64,000 bases of DNA from Desulfovibrio intestinalis (GCF_014202345.1 NZ_JACHGO010000003.1:1-64000), one strand, 5' to 3'; counted from the first letter of the stretch, positions 46,045 to 53,972 are shown. The notes: a model not told the origin generated them from the sequence alone. Program-made: numbers and translations.

Positions 46045-46356
46045 ATGTTAGACGATATTTTAAAAACTCCGCAGGAAGTCCGTCTCGGCATCGCTGCTAA
46101 GGCGCAGGCCAAACGTCTTGCTCTCAATATGAGCCAGAAAGATTTGGCGGCCCGCAGCGGCGTTTCCCTTGGCTCTGTGAAGCGCTTTGAAACAACAGGG
46201 GAAATCTCCCTCGCGTCCCTGCTGGCTATCGCGCTGATTCTTAACGATCTTGAAGCCTTTTCCGGCTTGTTCAACCCGTCGCGCACAGAAAACCTGTTCA
46301 AGCCGCAATCTCCAGCACCCCGCAAGCGGGCAGGGAGAAAACGCCATGAATCTTGA
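46045..46356 (+). CDS. hipB: HipB-type antitoxin (XRE HTH)
   Basis: The product is 103 aa. The HTH occupies about residues 13-70 (RLGIAAKAQAKRLALNMSQK, DLAARSGVSLGSVKRFETTG, SLASLLAIALIL). The tail is basic (PRKRAGRKRH). It overlaps hipA by 11 nt, the normal HipBA arrangement. HipB neutralises HipA and represses the operon. It is read rightward, opposite to the rest of the island. Confidence 0.85.
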   Translation: MLDDILKTPQEVRLGIAAKAQAKRLALNMSQKDLAARSGVSLGSVKRFETTGEISLASLLAIALILNDLEAFSGLFNPSRTENLFKPQSPAPRKRAGRKRHES

Positions 46357-47497
46357 CGTGCATCTGCATGCATACGGCGTACGGCGCCATGTGGGAAAGC
46401 TCGCCGCGCACAGCAACACCATTCTGTTTCAGTACGCGCCAGAATTTCTTGATTCGGGCATCAACATTTCGCCGTTCAGGCTTCCGCTCAGCCCAGAGGT
46501 CAAGGAAGACCCCAAGCGCACCTTTGACGGCCTGTTCGGCGTATTCAACGACAGCCTGCCCGATGGATGGGGGCTGCTTTTGCTGGACAGGGCATTACGA
46601 AAAAAAGGCTCATCGCTTCATGCCTGCCTGCCCTTGCAGCGCCTTGCCATGGTGGGTGCCCACGGCATGGGCGCGCTGGAGTACACCCCGGCGGCGGAAC
46701 AGGCAGAAGAAGCGGTTTCTGTGGCGGAACTTGATGCCCTGGCAGAGGATTCTCTGCGGATTCTGCGCGATGCGCCTGTGGATGCGGGACAACTGGACAA
46801 GCTTATTCAGCTCAACGGCTCATCCGCAGGGGCCAGACCCAAAATTCTGGTGAACGTTGCCGATGATTACCGCATTGTGCCGCAGGGGGCGGGGGAACCC
46901 CAAGGAACCCCCTGGATCATCAAATTTCGCTCCGCGCACGAACCGCCAAACACCGGGCTGACGGAATACGCATATTCCCTGGCGGCCAGAGAAGCCGGGC
47001 TGGATATGCCGAAAACGCACCTGTTTCCGTCGGCAACCTCGCCGGGATATTTCGGCGTCCAACGCTTTGACAGGGTGCATGGTCAAAAGGTGCATGTGCA
47101 CACCGCCTGCGGCCTGCTGCACGCATCGCACCGCGAACCCTCGCTCACCTATGAAAGCTTGCTGCGCCTGACGCTGCTGCTTACCAAAGACATACGCGAA
47201 GTGCTCAAAATGGTGCGGCTCATGGTGTTCAACGTGCGCTCCGGCAACAGGGACGACCATTCCAAGAACTTTTCCTTTCTGCTGAACAAGGAAAACCAGT
47301 GGTGCATGGCCCCGGTTTATGACCTTACGCCGTCAGAGGGCATTAACGGGGAGCAGACCTGCATGGTCAACAACAAGGGCAAGGATATAACCGAAAAGGA
47401 TTTTTTGGCTGCCGCCGCAACTGTGGATGTAGACGCTCGGACTGTGCGCGAAATTATACAGCAGGTGGACGCTGCTTTGGCCGAGATGAAAAAGTAA
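46346..47497 (+). CDS. hipA: HipA-family serine/threonine kinase toxin
   Basis: The product is 383 aa from the ATG at 46346 (CAGGGAG upstream). HipA motifs: SLPDGWGLLLLDRAL near residue 75, SSAGARPK (ATP-binding loop), WIIKFRS, EYAYSLAAREAGLDMP, FNVRSGNRDDHSKNFSFL (catalytic Asp in NxDDHxKN) and APVYDLTPS (Mg-binding Asp). HipA of E. coli phosphorylates glutamyl-tRNA synthetase and induces dormancy; the target here is unknown. The catalytic residues look intact. On a mobile island it probably aids maintenance or phage defence. Confidence 0.9.
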   Translation: MNLDVHLHAYGVRRHVGKLAAHSNTILFQYAPEFLDSGINISPFRLPLSPEVKEDPKRTFDGLFGVFNDSLPDGWGLLLLDRALRKKGSSLHACLPLQRLAMVGAHGMGALEYTPAAEQAEEAVSVAELDALAEDSLRILRDAPVDAGQLDKLIQLNGSSAGARPKILVNVADDYRIVPQGAGEPQGTPWIIKFRSAHEPPNTGLTEYAYSLAAREAGLDMPKTHLFPSATSPGYFGVQRFDRVHGQKVHVHTACGLLHASHREPSLTYESLLRLTLLLTKDIREVLKMVRLMVFNVRSGNRDDHSKNFSFLLNKENQWCMAPVYDLTPSEGINGEQTCMVNNKGKDITEKDFLAAAATVDVDARTVREIIQQVDAALAEMKK

Positions 47498-47630
47498 GGT
47501 GCTCAAATGTGCTGGAAGGAGGCCGTCTGAGTGACAAATGGGAAATTCCGCAAGCAGCCTGAAAACTGCTCATAAAGGAAATGCCAGAAAAAATATCCGG
47601 CTTGGTATCTGATTTTTACAGCGCGAAAGC

Positions 47631-47660
47631 AGGCTGCCATGCGGTTACGCATAGCAGCCT
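47631..47660 (+). terminator. Hairpin after hipA
   Basis: AGGCTGC and ATGCG (47631-47643) pair with CGCAT and GCAGCCT (47648-47660) around GTTA. The tail GTATTTATT is only moderately T-rich. Confidence 0.65.
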
Positions 47661-47708
47661 GTATTTATTAACCTACTGGGATGATATCCTAAATCCCTAC
47701 GGCAACAC

Positions 47709-48176
47709 TTAATGACCTAGCCAGCGGAGAAACAAGAACAGAAGCATGAAAGCAATCGCTGTGCATCCAGAAGTTACACTTGCCAGCAACCACGTATCTC
47801 CCCGCAATTCCTTGCCGTAACCATCCATTACTGCACGCGATTTATCAAAATATTCCTTTGATGCGATTGCCGCCGCCTCGCACTTTGCCAAGCATTGCTC
47901 CATACGCGCCCGGTGCTGATTCAAAACCTCAACGGGATAATCCCTTACTTGGTGAGCTGCGGTTCCGATCTCCCGCGCGGCCTGAGAGGTACTTCTCTGC
48001 AATTCTCGTAAAAGCTGAATCAGCTCCTGTGAGTTCTTGATTCGTGCTTCCTCCTGCAAGCTCAGAACCATCAGGCTTGCTTCTATCCTTGTCTGATCTA
48101 TCTCGCTCGACGGGGATGGTGGCGTTGTCGCTTCCGATGCCCTGCTCATGCTCTTCAATTCGTCTATCTTGCTCAT
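47709..48176 (-). CDS. MobB-like mobilization accessory protein with C-terminal membrane helix
   Basis: The product is 155 aa; AGAGGA precedes the ATG at 48176. The first 248 bases lie inside the 3' end of mobA in another frame, as mobB does in plasmid RSF1010. The middle (about residues 35-115) is a charged helical, coiled-coil-like segment (EEARIKNSQELIQLLRELQR). The end is a hydrophobic helix (SGCTAIAFMLLFLFLRWL). Such proteins stabilise the relaxosome and tether it to the membrane. Direct homology to RSF1010 MobB is not evident from reading, so the name is based on position and layout. Confidence 0.65.
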   Translation of the reverse strand: MSKIDELKSMSRASEATTPPSPSSEIDQTRIEASLMVLSLQEEARIKNSQELIQLLRELQRSTSQAAREIGTAAHQVRDYPVEVLNQHRARMEQCLAKCEAAAIASKEYFDKSRAVMDGYGKELRGDTWLLASVTSGCTAIAFMLLFLFLRWLGH

Positions 48177-48915
48177 GGAGTAATCCTCTAAGTTGCAATG
48201 CGCCCCATGTGTACCCTTTGCCGAGCTTGCTACCCTTGAACGTCACGTCACCAAGCGCAAAGCTGATCCCCGAAACAAATCCGGTGGAGGCTTTATTTAA
48301 ACGCACGGTCACGCCCTGGGCTGCCAACTGCTGACAAAACGCATTCAACGCATTTTTTTGCGTAAGGGCCGCATCAATTATTTTTTGTAGGTTCATGCGG
48401 GTGGAGGCCTCGCCAGTGCGCAGGGCGTGCTCAATCTCCCCTTTCGTAAGGGCTGCCCGCAACGTTTCCCGGCTTGAACGCACCTGCCGAAGAGAAAACC
48501 GTTGCTCCAGCTCCCGCATGATTTTTTCTTGTCGCCTGTAGTCGTGCGCGTCACTCACCACTTTTCCATCCAGCGCAATCCTGTTCACCAGAATATGAAT
48601 GTGTGCGTGCGCCGCGTCTGTATGTCGGCTAATGACATATTGATTGTTTACAAAGCCCATGCCCTGAAGCCACGAATGCGCGGCCTCACACCACTGCTCA
48701 TCTGACAGGGATTCTTCTGGGTGCAAGCTCAGGCTCACATGGCAAACGGCCTTGGACAGATTCGGCCTCAAAGCGCGAATGGCCCCAAATTCCGCAGCAA
48801 GGGCGCGTGGTGTTCGCCCCGCCATATTGGTTTCAAGCAACAGGCTTTTGTGGGGCTGCAAATCGTAGGCTGCCGCCCCACGAAAGCCCTTGCCCTTGAT
48901 GCACTTGGCTATCAA
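47929..48915 (-). CDS. mobA: MobA relaxase (MOBP/VirD2-like)
   Basis: The product is 328 aa. A TTG at 48915, overlapping the mobC stop, is chosen because it gives IAKCIKGKGFRGAAAYDLQP, the usual relaxase start with the candidate catalytic Tyr; an ATG 21 codons upstream would add unrelated residues. The three-His metal motif is HAHIHILVNRI. Another block is CHVSLSLHPEESLSDEQW. The enzyme nicks oriT and leads the strand into a recipient, using a helper secretion system. The C-terminal 80 residues are polar, and their DNA is shared with the mobB-like gene. No primase or helicase domain is fused. Confidence 0.85.
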   Translation of the reverse strand: MIAKCIKGKGFRGAAAYDLQPHKSLLLETNMAGRTPRALAAEFGAIRALRPNLSKAVCHVSLSLHPEESLSDEQWCEAAHSWLQGMGFVNNQYVISRHTDAAHAHIHILVNRIALDGKVVSDAHDYRRQEKIMRELEQRFSLRQVRSSRETLRAALTKGEIEHALRTGEASTRMNLQKIIDAALTQKNALNAFCQQLAAQGVTVRLNKASTGFVSGISFALGDVTFKGSKLGKGYTWGALQLRGLLHEQDRRIEEHEQGIGSDNATIPVERDRSDKDRSKPDGSELAGGSTNQELTGADSAFTRIAEKYLSGRAGDRNRSSPSKGLSR

Positions 48916-49319
48916 GGCATTTCCCCTGCCACTGGCGGCGTATTGCCAGCAACCCCCATCAGGGAAGCTTGCAAGCACATGATCTGGCTAAGCAGTTCCC
49001 TCAATAGGCCGAAGGGAACAGCCGTTCGCCCCGCATTGGCTGCCTTGGCGATTTGGTTGAGATTTACGCCCAACCGCGCAAGCTCGCCGTAGGCCTTGCG
49101 GTTCACCTCTGGCACAGGGGGAAGCGGCATGCGCCTGCTTAAAGCTGCTGTGCGCAACCACTGCGCAGGGCTCATGCCCATATGCCGCGCACGAAGCTGA
49201 AGCGCCTCCCACTCTGCCGGATTAACGCGCACCCCGATTGTCATGTGGCGCACCTTTATGGGGTCGCCCTTTGGGCGTCCACTTTTTCGGGGGGCGTGTT
49301 TGCGCGACTCAGCAAGCAT
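48912..49319 (-). CDS. mobC: MobC-family relaxosome protein
   Basis: The product is 135 aa from the ATG at 49319 (AAGGAG upstream); a further in-frame ATG at 49349 lacks such a site. The ribbon-helix-helix-like start HMTIGVRVNPAEWEALQLRA and the MobC hallmark LGVNLNQIAKAANAGR (about residues 83-98) are clear. MobC helps the relaxase melt and nick oriT. Its stop overlaps the TTG start of mobA, so both are translated together. Confidence 0.87.
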   Translation of the reverse strand: MLAESRKHAPRKSGRPKGDPIKVRHMTIGVRVNPAEWEALQLRARHMGMSPAQWLRTAALSRRMPLPPVPEVNRKAYGELARLGVNLNQIAKAANAGRTAVPFGLLRELLSQIMCLQASLMGVAGNTPPVAGEMP

Positions 49320-49514
49320 AGGCGCGCTCCTTTTGCCGTGAAGCGGCAATGTGCTTTGACGCCTCGCAGAGCAAGCCGTTTGAGCGAAGCGAAAACATGG
49401 CTTGCTTCAAACCTGCTAATGCTTGGGGGGTGATGCGGTTGATTACTGTCCCGCTGTCCCTGCCCCAGAGAGTGGGACAGTGGGACAGGTGGTGGGGAAG
49501 GTTTGCAGGCCGTG
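49320..49514. other. Candidate oriT region upstream of mobC
   Basis: This 195-base gap between repA and mobC is rich in inverted repeats: TTGCCG/CGGCAA (49333-49349), GCAAGCC/GGCTTGC (49371-49405), and a doubled CTGTCCC facing a doubled GGGACAG (49446-49487). A transfer origin is normally placed beside mobC, so this is the best site, but no known nic consensus is recognised. Confidence 0.4.
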
Positions 49515-50444
49515 TCATTGCTCACCCTCCAAGCGTTTTTTGAGTCGATGCAGAACAGATTTGCTGACGCCCATTTCATCAGCACAATCTCTGAGGCTGA
49601 GGCCTTCCGCGAGAAGGCGCTTGAGTTCTTCGGCCTGAACATTTACCAGATCGCTTACATCCCAAAGTAGCCGATTATCCTCACTACGCAGATGCACTTC
49701 GAAGGGCAGAGCTTCTTCTCCTACAATGCCCCGCGCTTTGGTCAGATGCACTTCGAATCGCGCTCCTTCTGCCACGTTGTATATTTTAGGGCGTCTAAGG
49801 CTGATTACGGTGTCCATAATGTCTTCGCGAGCAGACGTGCCGCGCTGGTCACCTGATTTGCCTGCATGATGCACCAGCAGGACAGCCATGCCGCGCCTTC
49901 GCAAGTCCAGTAACCATGTTTGTATGGGCGTCCAAGATTGAGACTCGTTTTCTTTGCCTGTGCGGCAAAGCGTGGCGAGGTTATCCAGAACGAGCATGTT
50001 TACTCCAGAGAGAAAAGGTTCAAGAGCCTGTTGCCCGTATGTCGTTGCAAGATCGGGCATAGACCGGGGTTGCATGTCAGGGGTTATGATGGAGAGGTTT
50101 TGCAAGGCGCGAGGAGGAGCCGCCATGCCCAGCGAAAGGGCTGCAAGGCGTTCCTGCATTGAGATGGCAGGCATTTCACCGTCCACATAGAGAACATTTC
50201 TGGCTTGTGGGGCATGCCAGTTGAATATGGACAGGCCACCTGCAACCGCGAGGGCAATGCCCAATGCCGCAAAAGTTTTGCCGATGCCGCGTGGCGCGAA
50301 CAGAATTGCAATGCCTTGGGTTGGGATTACAGGGCGCAACAAAAAGTCGCGCTCAGGAAGAGTAATAGCGAGAAAGTCTTCCATATTAATCGCCCGTAGG
50401 GGTGGAAGATTGTTCGATTGGTTATGGGCCTGTGAAAGGTTCAT
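49515..50444 (-). CDS. RepA-like RecA-fold ATPase (AAA_25 type) with C-terminal HTH
   Basis: The product is 309 aa. The P-loop APRGIGKTFAALGIALAVAG lies near residues 50-69, followed by VLYVDGEMP and a Walker B strand NMLVLDNLATL; LLVHHAGKSGDQRGTSARED is typical of plasmid RepA hexameric helicases such as that of RSF1010. The C-terminal 50 residues form an HTH (LAEGLSLRDCADEMGVSKSV). It may unwind DNA for replication of the excised island. Its start overlaps the alpA stop (ATGA). Confidence 0.82.
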   Translation of the reverse strand: MNLSQAHNQSNNLPPLRAINMEDFLAITLPERDFLLRPVIPTQGIAILFAPRGIGKTFAALGIALAVAGGLSIFNWHAPQARNVLYVDGEMPAISMQERLAALSLGMAAPPRALQNLSIITPDMQPRSMPDLATTYGQQALEPFLSGVNMLVLDNLATLCRTGKENESQSWTPIQTWLLDLRRRGMAVLLVHHAGKSGDQRGTSAREDIMDTVISLRRPKIYNVAEGARFEVHLTKARGIVGEEALPFEVHLRSEDNRLLWDVSDLVNVQAEELKRLLAEGLSLRDCADEMGVSKSVLHRLKKRLEGEQ

Positions 50445-50671
50445 GCCGCATCTCCCCCTTCCACGTTGCTGATTAGCGCCCGGATATCTTCAACACGCCA
50501 TACGGTTGTGCGCGGCCCCAATTTGAGCGGGGCAGGGTAGCGCCCGTTTTTGACGCCTTCCCACCAGCTTGTTTTGCCAATGGGCAGCACTTGGAGAATT
50601 TGCGACAAACGAACAAAACCCTCGTCAGGTAGGTAGTGTCGTTGCCTATACAAAAAAGCGACCTTTGCCAT
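50441..50671 (-). CDS. AlpA-type MerR-like excisionase/regulator
   Basis: The product is 76 aa. The pattern FVRLSQILQVLPIGKTSWWE, GVKNGRYPAPLKLGPRTTVW and RVEDIRALI is that of AlpA/phage-excisionase DNA-binding proteins. In P4-like elements AlpA switches on the integrase and promotes excision. It is encoded directly ahead of the RepA-like gene. Confidence 0.85.
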   Translation of the reverse strand: MAKVAFLYRQRHYLPDEGFVRLSQILQVLPIGKTSWWEGVKNGRYPAPLKLGPRTTVWRVEDIRALISNVEGGDAA

Positions 50672-50708
50672 AACGGCTCCTACGGTTTACGGGCCGCTAT
50701 AAAATGAA

Positions 50709-50738
50709 ATCGGCCCATGTTGGAGAACATGGGCCGAT
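50709..50738 (-). terminator. Hairpin between the integrase unit and alpA
   Basis: ATCGGCCCATGTT (50709-50721) pairs perfectly with AACATGGGCCGAT (50726-50738). On the minus strand the next bases are TTCATTTTATAG. It likely ends the integrase-unknown gene transcript ahead of alpA. Confidence 0.7.
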
Positions 50739-50795
50739 GTTGCGTTGTCCTTGGGGAAGACAGTCAAGGGACAAATCGCGCAATTATCAAATTTA

Positions 50796-51599
50796 TCATG
50801 CAATTTCTATTTCGCAATACTGATATGCATCTCGCTTTAAGCGTGAATATCGTTTTTCCTTTGATTCTTTTTCAATTTTCGCTCCTGGGCGAGCTGGGAT
50901 CAATTCACCAATCTCCTCTCTTCGCAAGCTAGGAAAACGTTTCTCGACCTCAATAAAGGTGAGTACTTTTTCAAGTTCATCCTGTGGGTTACATTTTTTT
51001 ACAAATATTGAAGCTTGATCTTTTGTCGTCAGGTTTTGCGTGCTCATATAAAAATCTAAATCTGTAGGGCGTGTTTCAAGTATTGGTGAAATATGACTAT
51101 CACTAAATGGCGTGTACAGGTAATGAGCGACATTTGAATATAGTCTGCTGTCTTTATGCATCTCGCTAATAATAGAATTACTGGTGTCTCGTATTTTTAA
51201 AACGTGTAGTATTCTTTCCATTATCTCAACGATGTTTTCCTGGGTCGCCAGATAGCAAGATGGTTCTTTTTCAAGAAGACTTCTTGATGCCCGATATGCT
51301 TGATTGTCTGATTCAATTTTTTCTACATCAGAAAGTAAGAATACTATTGAACTTGCTGTCTTAATGATATCATCATGATGATCCATATTGAGTTCTTCAA
51401 TATGAAAAAATGCAACATGTTCTGGAGTGTATGATTTTTCTAATAGCTTATAGGCCGTTAATGATTCAAACGTATTACCAACTGTAATATGATAAGGAAT
51501 TTTTATGACGGCTTGGCAAGGCCAGCGTAAAATAAGGTCGGCAAAACAGATAAGGTCTTCAGCGCGAACATATTTTTCAAGCGTTGTTAGTGGAATCAT
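50796..51599 (-). CDS. Unknown protein co-transcribed with the integrase
   Basis: The product is 267 aa. It starts 2 bases after the integrase stop, so it is in the same transcript. No recognised domain. It is rich in charged residues and predicted mostly helical, with no signal peptide or membrane segment; the C-terminus is basic (AKIEKESKEKRYSRLKRD). It is clearly richer in A and T than the integrase and Mob genes, suggesting a different origin. Genes in this slot of integrative islands are often cargo such as defence genes; that is only an analogy here. Confidence 0.65.
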   Translation of the reverse strand: MIPLTTLEKYVRAEDLICFADLILRWPCQAVIKIPYHITVGNTFESLTAYKLLEKSYTPEHVAFFHIEELNMDHHDDIIKTASSIVFLLSDVEKIESDNQAYRASRSLLEKEPSCYLATQENIVEIMERILHVLKIRDTSNSIISEMHKDSRLYSNVAHYLYTPFSDSHISPILETRPTDLDFYMSTQNLTTKDQASIFVKKCNPQDELEKVLTFIEVEKRFPSLRREEIGELIPARPGAKIEKESKEKRYSRLKRDAYQYCEIEIA

Positions 51600-51601
51600 T
51601 G

Positions 51602-52783
51602 CTAGGCCTTTTGACAGAGTTGTTCCAAATAATCAGCCCATGCCTGCATCATTTTGCGGCGTTCCGGTAAAAACTCCGCGTGGTTATACGCGGCTCGAAT
51701 TTTATTGCGCTCACCATGGGCAAGCTGACGCTCAATAGCGTCCCTGTTCCAGCCGAGCTCGTTAAGCAGGGTTGAAGCCATAGCCCTAAAGCCATGCCCA
51801 CATATTTCTTCCTTGGCGTATCCAATTCGGCGCAACGCCACGTTAATGGTATTGTCGGACATAGGACGGGATGCCGTTCGCACTGAAGGAAAAAGAAAGT
51901 TCCCGTCTCCTGTAAGAGGATGCAACTCTTTGAGGATGTCCAAGGCTTGTGTAGAGAGTGGCACAATATGCAGAGAGCGCATTTTTGTTTTATGGGCTGG
52001 AATGCGCCATTCAGCAGCCTCCAGATTGAACTCGCACCATTCTGCGTTGCGCAGTTCACCGGGGCGTACAAAAACCAGAGGGGCCAGCCGCAGGGCGCAA
52101 TATACAACTGCCGAGGCTGAACAGGCATCAATGGCCTGCATGAGTCTGCCAACTTCTTGCGGGTCAGTAATGGTCGGGCGGTGCTGTTTTTTTGGGGTTG
52201 CGCAGGCTCCTATGAGGTCGGCGGCAACGTCACGTTCTGCCTTGCCCGTGGCAATGGCATAACGAAAAATCATAGAGCAAAGGCCGCGCACCCGGCGCGT
52301 GACCTCAAGCGCTCCTCTGGCCTCAACGCGGCGAAGGCATTCTAAAAGTTCTGGTGCGGATATTTCCCCAATGGGCTTTTGGCCGATGTAAGGGAAAATG
52401 TTCATCTCCAGACGCCGCAAGCTCAATTCGGCATGACCTTCCGTCCATTTATTAGCGTTTTTCTGCGCCCATTCACGCGCTACAGACTCAAAGAACTTAT
52501 CTGGAGCTACGGCTGCTTTCTGTTCGCGCACCTGTGCCACAGGGTCAATACCGTCTTTAATCATGCGCCGTTTTTCATCGCGGCGCGAACGGGCTTCAGC
52601 CAGAGATATGAGGGGATATTCACCGATGGAGAGGCGGTTTTCTTTGGAGTCTATCCAGTAACGGAGACGCCAATATTTTTTACCTGAAGGCTTTATTTCC
52701 AGATAAAGCCCGTCTGCGTCTTTGAGGGTATAAATTTTCTCGCGGGGTTTGGCTTTTTTTATAGCCATATCGCTTAGGGCCAT
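51602..52783 (-). CDS. int: P4-type tyrosine integrase of the island
   Basis: The product is 393 aa from the ATG at 52783 (AAAGGAGG upstream); the frame is open further upstream but crosses the operator-like repeats. The N-terminal arm-binding domain is typical (MALSDMAIKKAKPREKIYTL, DGLYLEIKPSGKKYWRLRY). Catalytic residues: Arg in VFVRPGELRNAEW, His-x-x-Arg in CGHGFRAMAS, His in LAHGERN and Tyr in IRAAYNHAEF. It recombines the island with the tRNA-Ser 3' end, 190 bases from its own start codon. Confidence 0.94.
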   Translation of the reverse strand: MALSDMAIKKAKPREKIYTLKDADGLYLEIKPSGKKYWRLRYWIDSKENRLSIGEYPLISLAEARSRRDEKRRMIKDGIDPVAQVREQKAAVAPDKFFESVAREWAQKNANKWTEGHAELSLRRLEMNIFPYIGQKPIGEISAPELLECLRRVEARGALEVTRRVRGLCSMIFRYAIATGKAERDVAADLIGACATPKKQHRPTITDPQEVGRLMQAIDACSASAVVYCALRLAPLVFVRPGELRNAEWCEFNLEAAEWRIPAHKTKMRSLHIVPLSTQALDILKELHPLTGDGNFLFPSVRTASRPMSDNTINVALRRIGYAKEEICGHGFRAMASTLLNELGWNRDAIERQLAHGERNKIRAAYNHAEFLPERRKMMQAWADYLEQLCQKA

Positions 52784-52801
52784 GGGCGTTTCCTCCTTTT
52801 G

Positions 52802-52905
52802 ACCGGACATTTTTTGGACATAGGAAGCGCCAAAATAAAAAATGTCCGGTGCGGTGTCCGGTTTACGCTCGGCTATGAGCGATTTTGACCGGACATCGTC
52901 GGACA
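52802..52905. promoter_or_regulatory. Cluster of CCGGACA sites upstream of int
   Basis: A perfect 14-bp inverted repeat, ACCGGACATTTTTT (52802-52815) and its complement (52837-52850), is joined by further copies of the core at 52855-52861 (inverted), 52889-52895 (direct) and a partial CGGACA at 52900. They cover the likely int promoter, and could be binding sites for AlpA, the integrase arms or a repressor. Confidence 0.55.
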
Positions 52906-52911
52906 AAGTAA

Positions 52912-52959
52912 AACTCCGAATTCGGCTGCTGTCAATGCTTAGCGGACGAATTCGGAGTT
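52912..52959. repeat. 13-bp inverted repeat between int and tRNA-Ser
   Basis: AACTCCGAATTCG (52912-52924) and CGAATTCGGAGTT (52947-52959) form perfect inverted arms. They may terminate the tRNA transcript or act as an arm site for integrase. Confidence 0.5.
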
Positions 52960-52974
52960 CCGTGAATCATCATA

Positions 52975-52992
52975 TGGCGGAGAGGGTGGGAT
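52975..52992 (+). other. Attachment site, tRNA-proximal end of the island
   Basis: TGGCGGAGAGGGTGGGAT, the 3' end of tRNA-Ser, is duplicated at 41359-41376 in direct orientation. Confidence 0.85.
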
Positions 52993-53068
52993 TCGAACCC
53001 ACGTGCCCCGGTTAAGGGACAACTCGATTTCGAGTCGAGCGCGTTACGGCCAGCTTCGCTACCTCTCC
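52975..53068 (-). tRNA. tRNA-Ser (anticodon CGA)
   Basis: The 94-base minus-strand gene starts GGAGAGG and ends CCTCTCC-G-CCA with the CCA encoded. The anticodon arm is CTCGA-CTCGAAA-TCGAG, giving anticodon CGA (reads UCG). A long variable arm and the T arm GTGGGTTCGAATCCCAC are present, as expected for class II tRNA-Ser. Its 3' end serves as the attachment site of the island. Confidence 0.95.
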
Positions 53069-53153
53069 GCAGGTCAGGGGCGTTGAGCCCGTAACCGAAG
53101 GCTGTCTATAGCGTATCTTTTTTTGAATAGCAATGCCCAAGCGTTGCAGCGGC

Positions 53154-53972
53154 CTATCTGCGCTCCAGCGCGGCCATTACTTCCAGCGCGTCGGTCTGTT
53201 CCGGGTCATCGTGCAGCGCGCGCAGGGCCATATCCTCCGCCAACTGGCGTTTGTGCCAGATAAGATACAGCTGCGCCATCTTGCCATAGGTGGAAGGGTG
53301 CCCGCCAAAGGTTCGCAGCACGGCCTTGTAGACGCTCTCGGCCTTTTCGTATTCGTGCAGTTCCATCCAGGCGGCTACCGCGCCGGTATAGGCGGCGGGG
53401 TCACGCGGCTGCTTGACAATGGCCTCTTCATATGTTTCGGCGGCTTCCTGATGCAGGGCAGCGGCGGCAAAAATTTGGGCTACCTGAACGCGAATGCCTT
53501 CTTCCTGACTAAACTCCTCAATCACGCGCTTTAAAAAGGCGCGGCCCTTGGCGGTCTGACCCTCGCGAATAAATTGCAGGCCCGTATCGATGAGATGCTT
53601 TTTCCTTTCCATACGCGCCCGGGCTTCGGCCTGCACGCTGTGCTCGGCTTCCTTTTGCATAATCCGGGCAAGGCCGTCCAGCACCGTGGCCAAGGCCGCT
53701 TCCTTGCCCTGTTGAAAAGGGATGCTTTTGGGATTGCCCGTGTGCGCCGGGTCCAGCAGCGACTGCATACTTGCGTGGTGGATGAGAGAAGACAAAAACT
53801 CACTGATCTGGATGTCCAGCTCTGCCCGTGCAGAGCGCAGCATTTTGACCTCGGCCATGCGGCGCAGAGCCTCACTCATGACCTGAAGCGAACGCTCTAC
53901 CTCGTCTCTACGCAGGTAGCCTACGGCGCGGGCCACATTTTCGCGTATGTCCTTGGGGGCAGTTGTCAGCAT
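53154..53972 (-). CDS. Tetratricopeptide-repeat protein
   Basis: The product is 272 aa. The first 130 residues are a charged helical region (RRDEVERSLQVMSEALRRMA). The C-terminal half contains several TPR-like units: ALHQEAAETYEEAIVKQPRD, ELHEYEKAESVYKAVLRTFG and LAEDMALRALHDDPEQ. No signal peptide. Its start overlaps the nadD end by 7 bases, so proA-nadD-TPR form one leftward unit. It is probably a protein-binding scaffold; the partner is unknown. Confidence 0.75.
   Translation of the reverse strand: MLTTAPKDIRENVARAVGYLRRDEVERSLQVMSEALRRMAEVKMLRSARAELDIQISEFLSSLIHHASMQSLLDPAHTGNPKSIPFQQGKEAALATVLDGLARIMQKEAEHSVQAEARARMERKKHLIDTGLQFIREGQTAKGRAFLKRVIEEFSQEEGIRVQVAQIFAAAALHQEAAETYEEAIVKQPRDPAAYTGAVAAWMELHEYEKAESVYKAVLRTFGGHPSTYGKMAQLYLIWHKRQLAEDMALRALHDDPEQTDALEVMAALERR

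Larger units (their letters stand above)
41359..52992. mobile_element. Integrated mobilizable island at tRNA-Ser(CGA)
   Basis: About 11.6 kb lies between two 18-bp direct repeats of the tRNA-Ser 3' end. A P4-type tyrosine integrase sits beside the intact tRNA. The backbone runs leftward: integrase, unknown gene, alpA-like excisionase, RepA-like ATPase, mobC, mobA, mobB-like. hipBA points the other way, and a 1265-aa Avs-like gene fills the distal end. No type IV secretion genes are present, so it would need a helper conjugative element. Relics of higA and mobB between 45.6 and 45.95 kb show past recombination. Confidence 0.88.
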
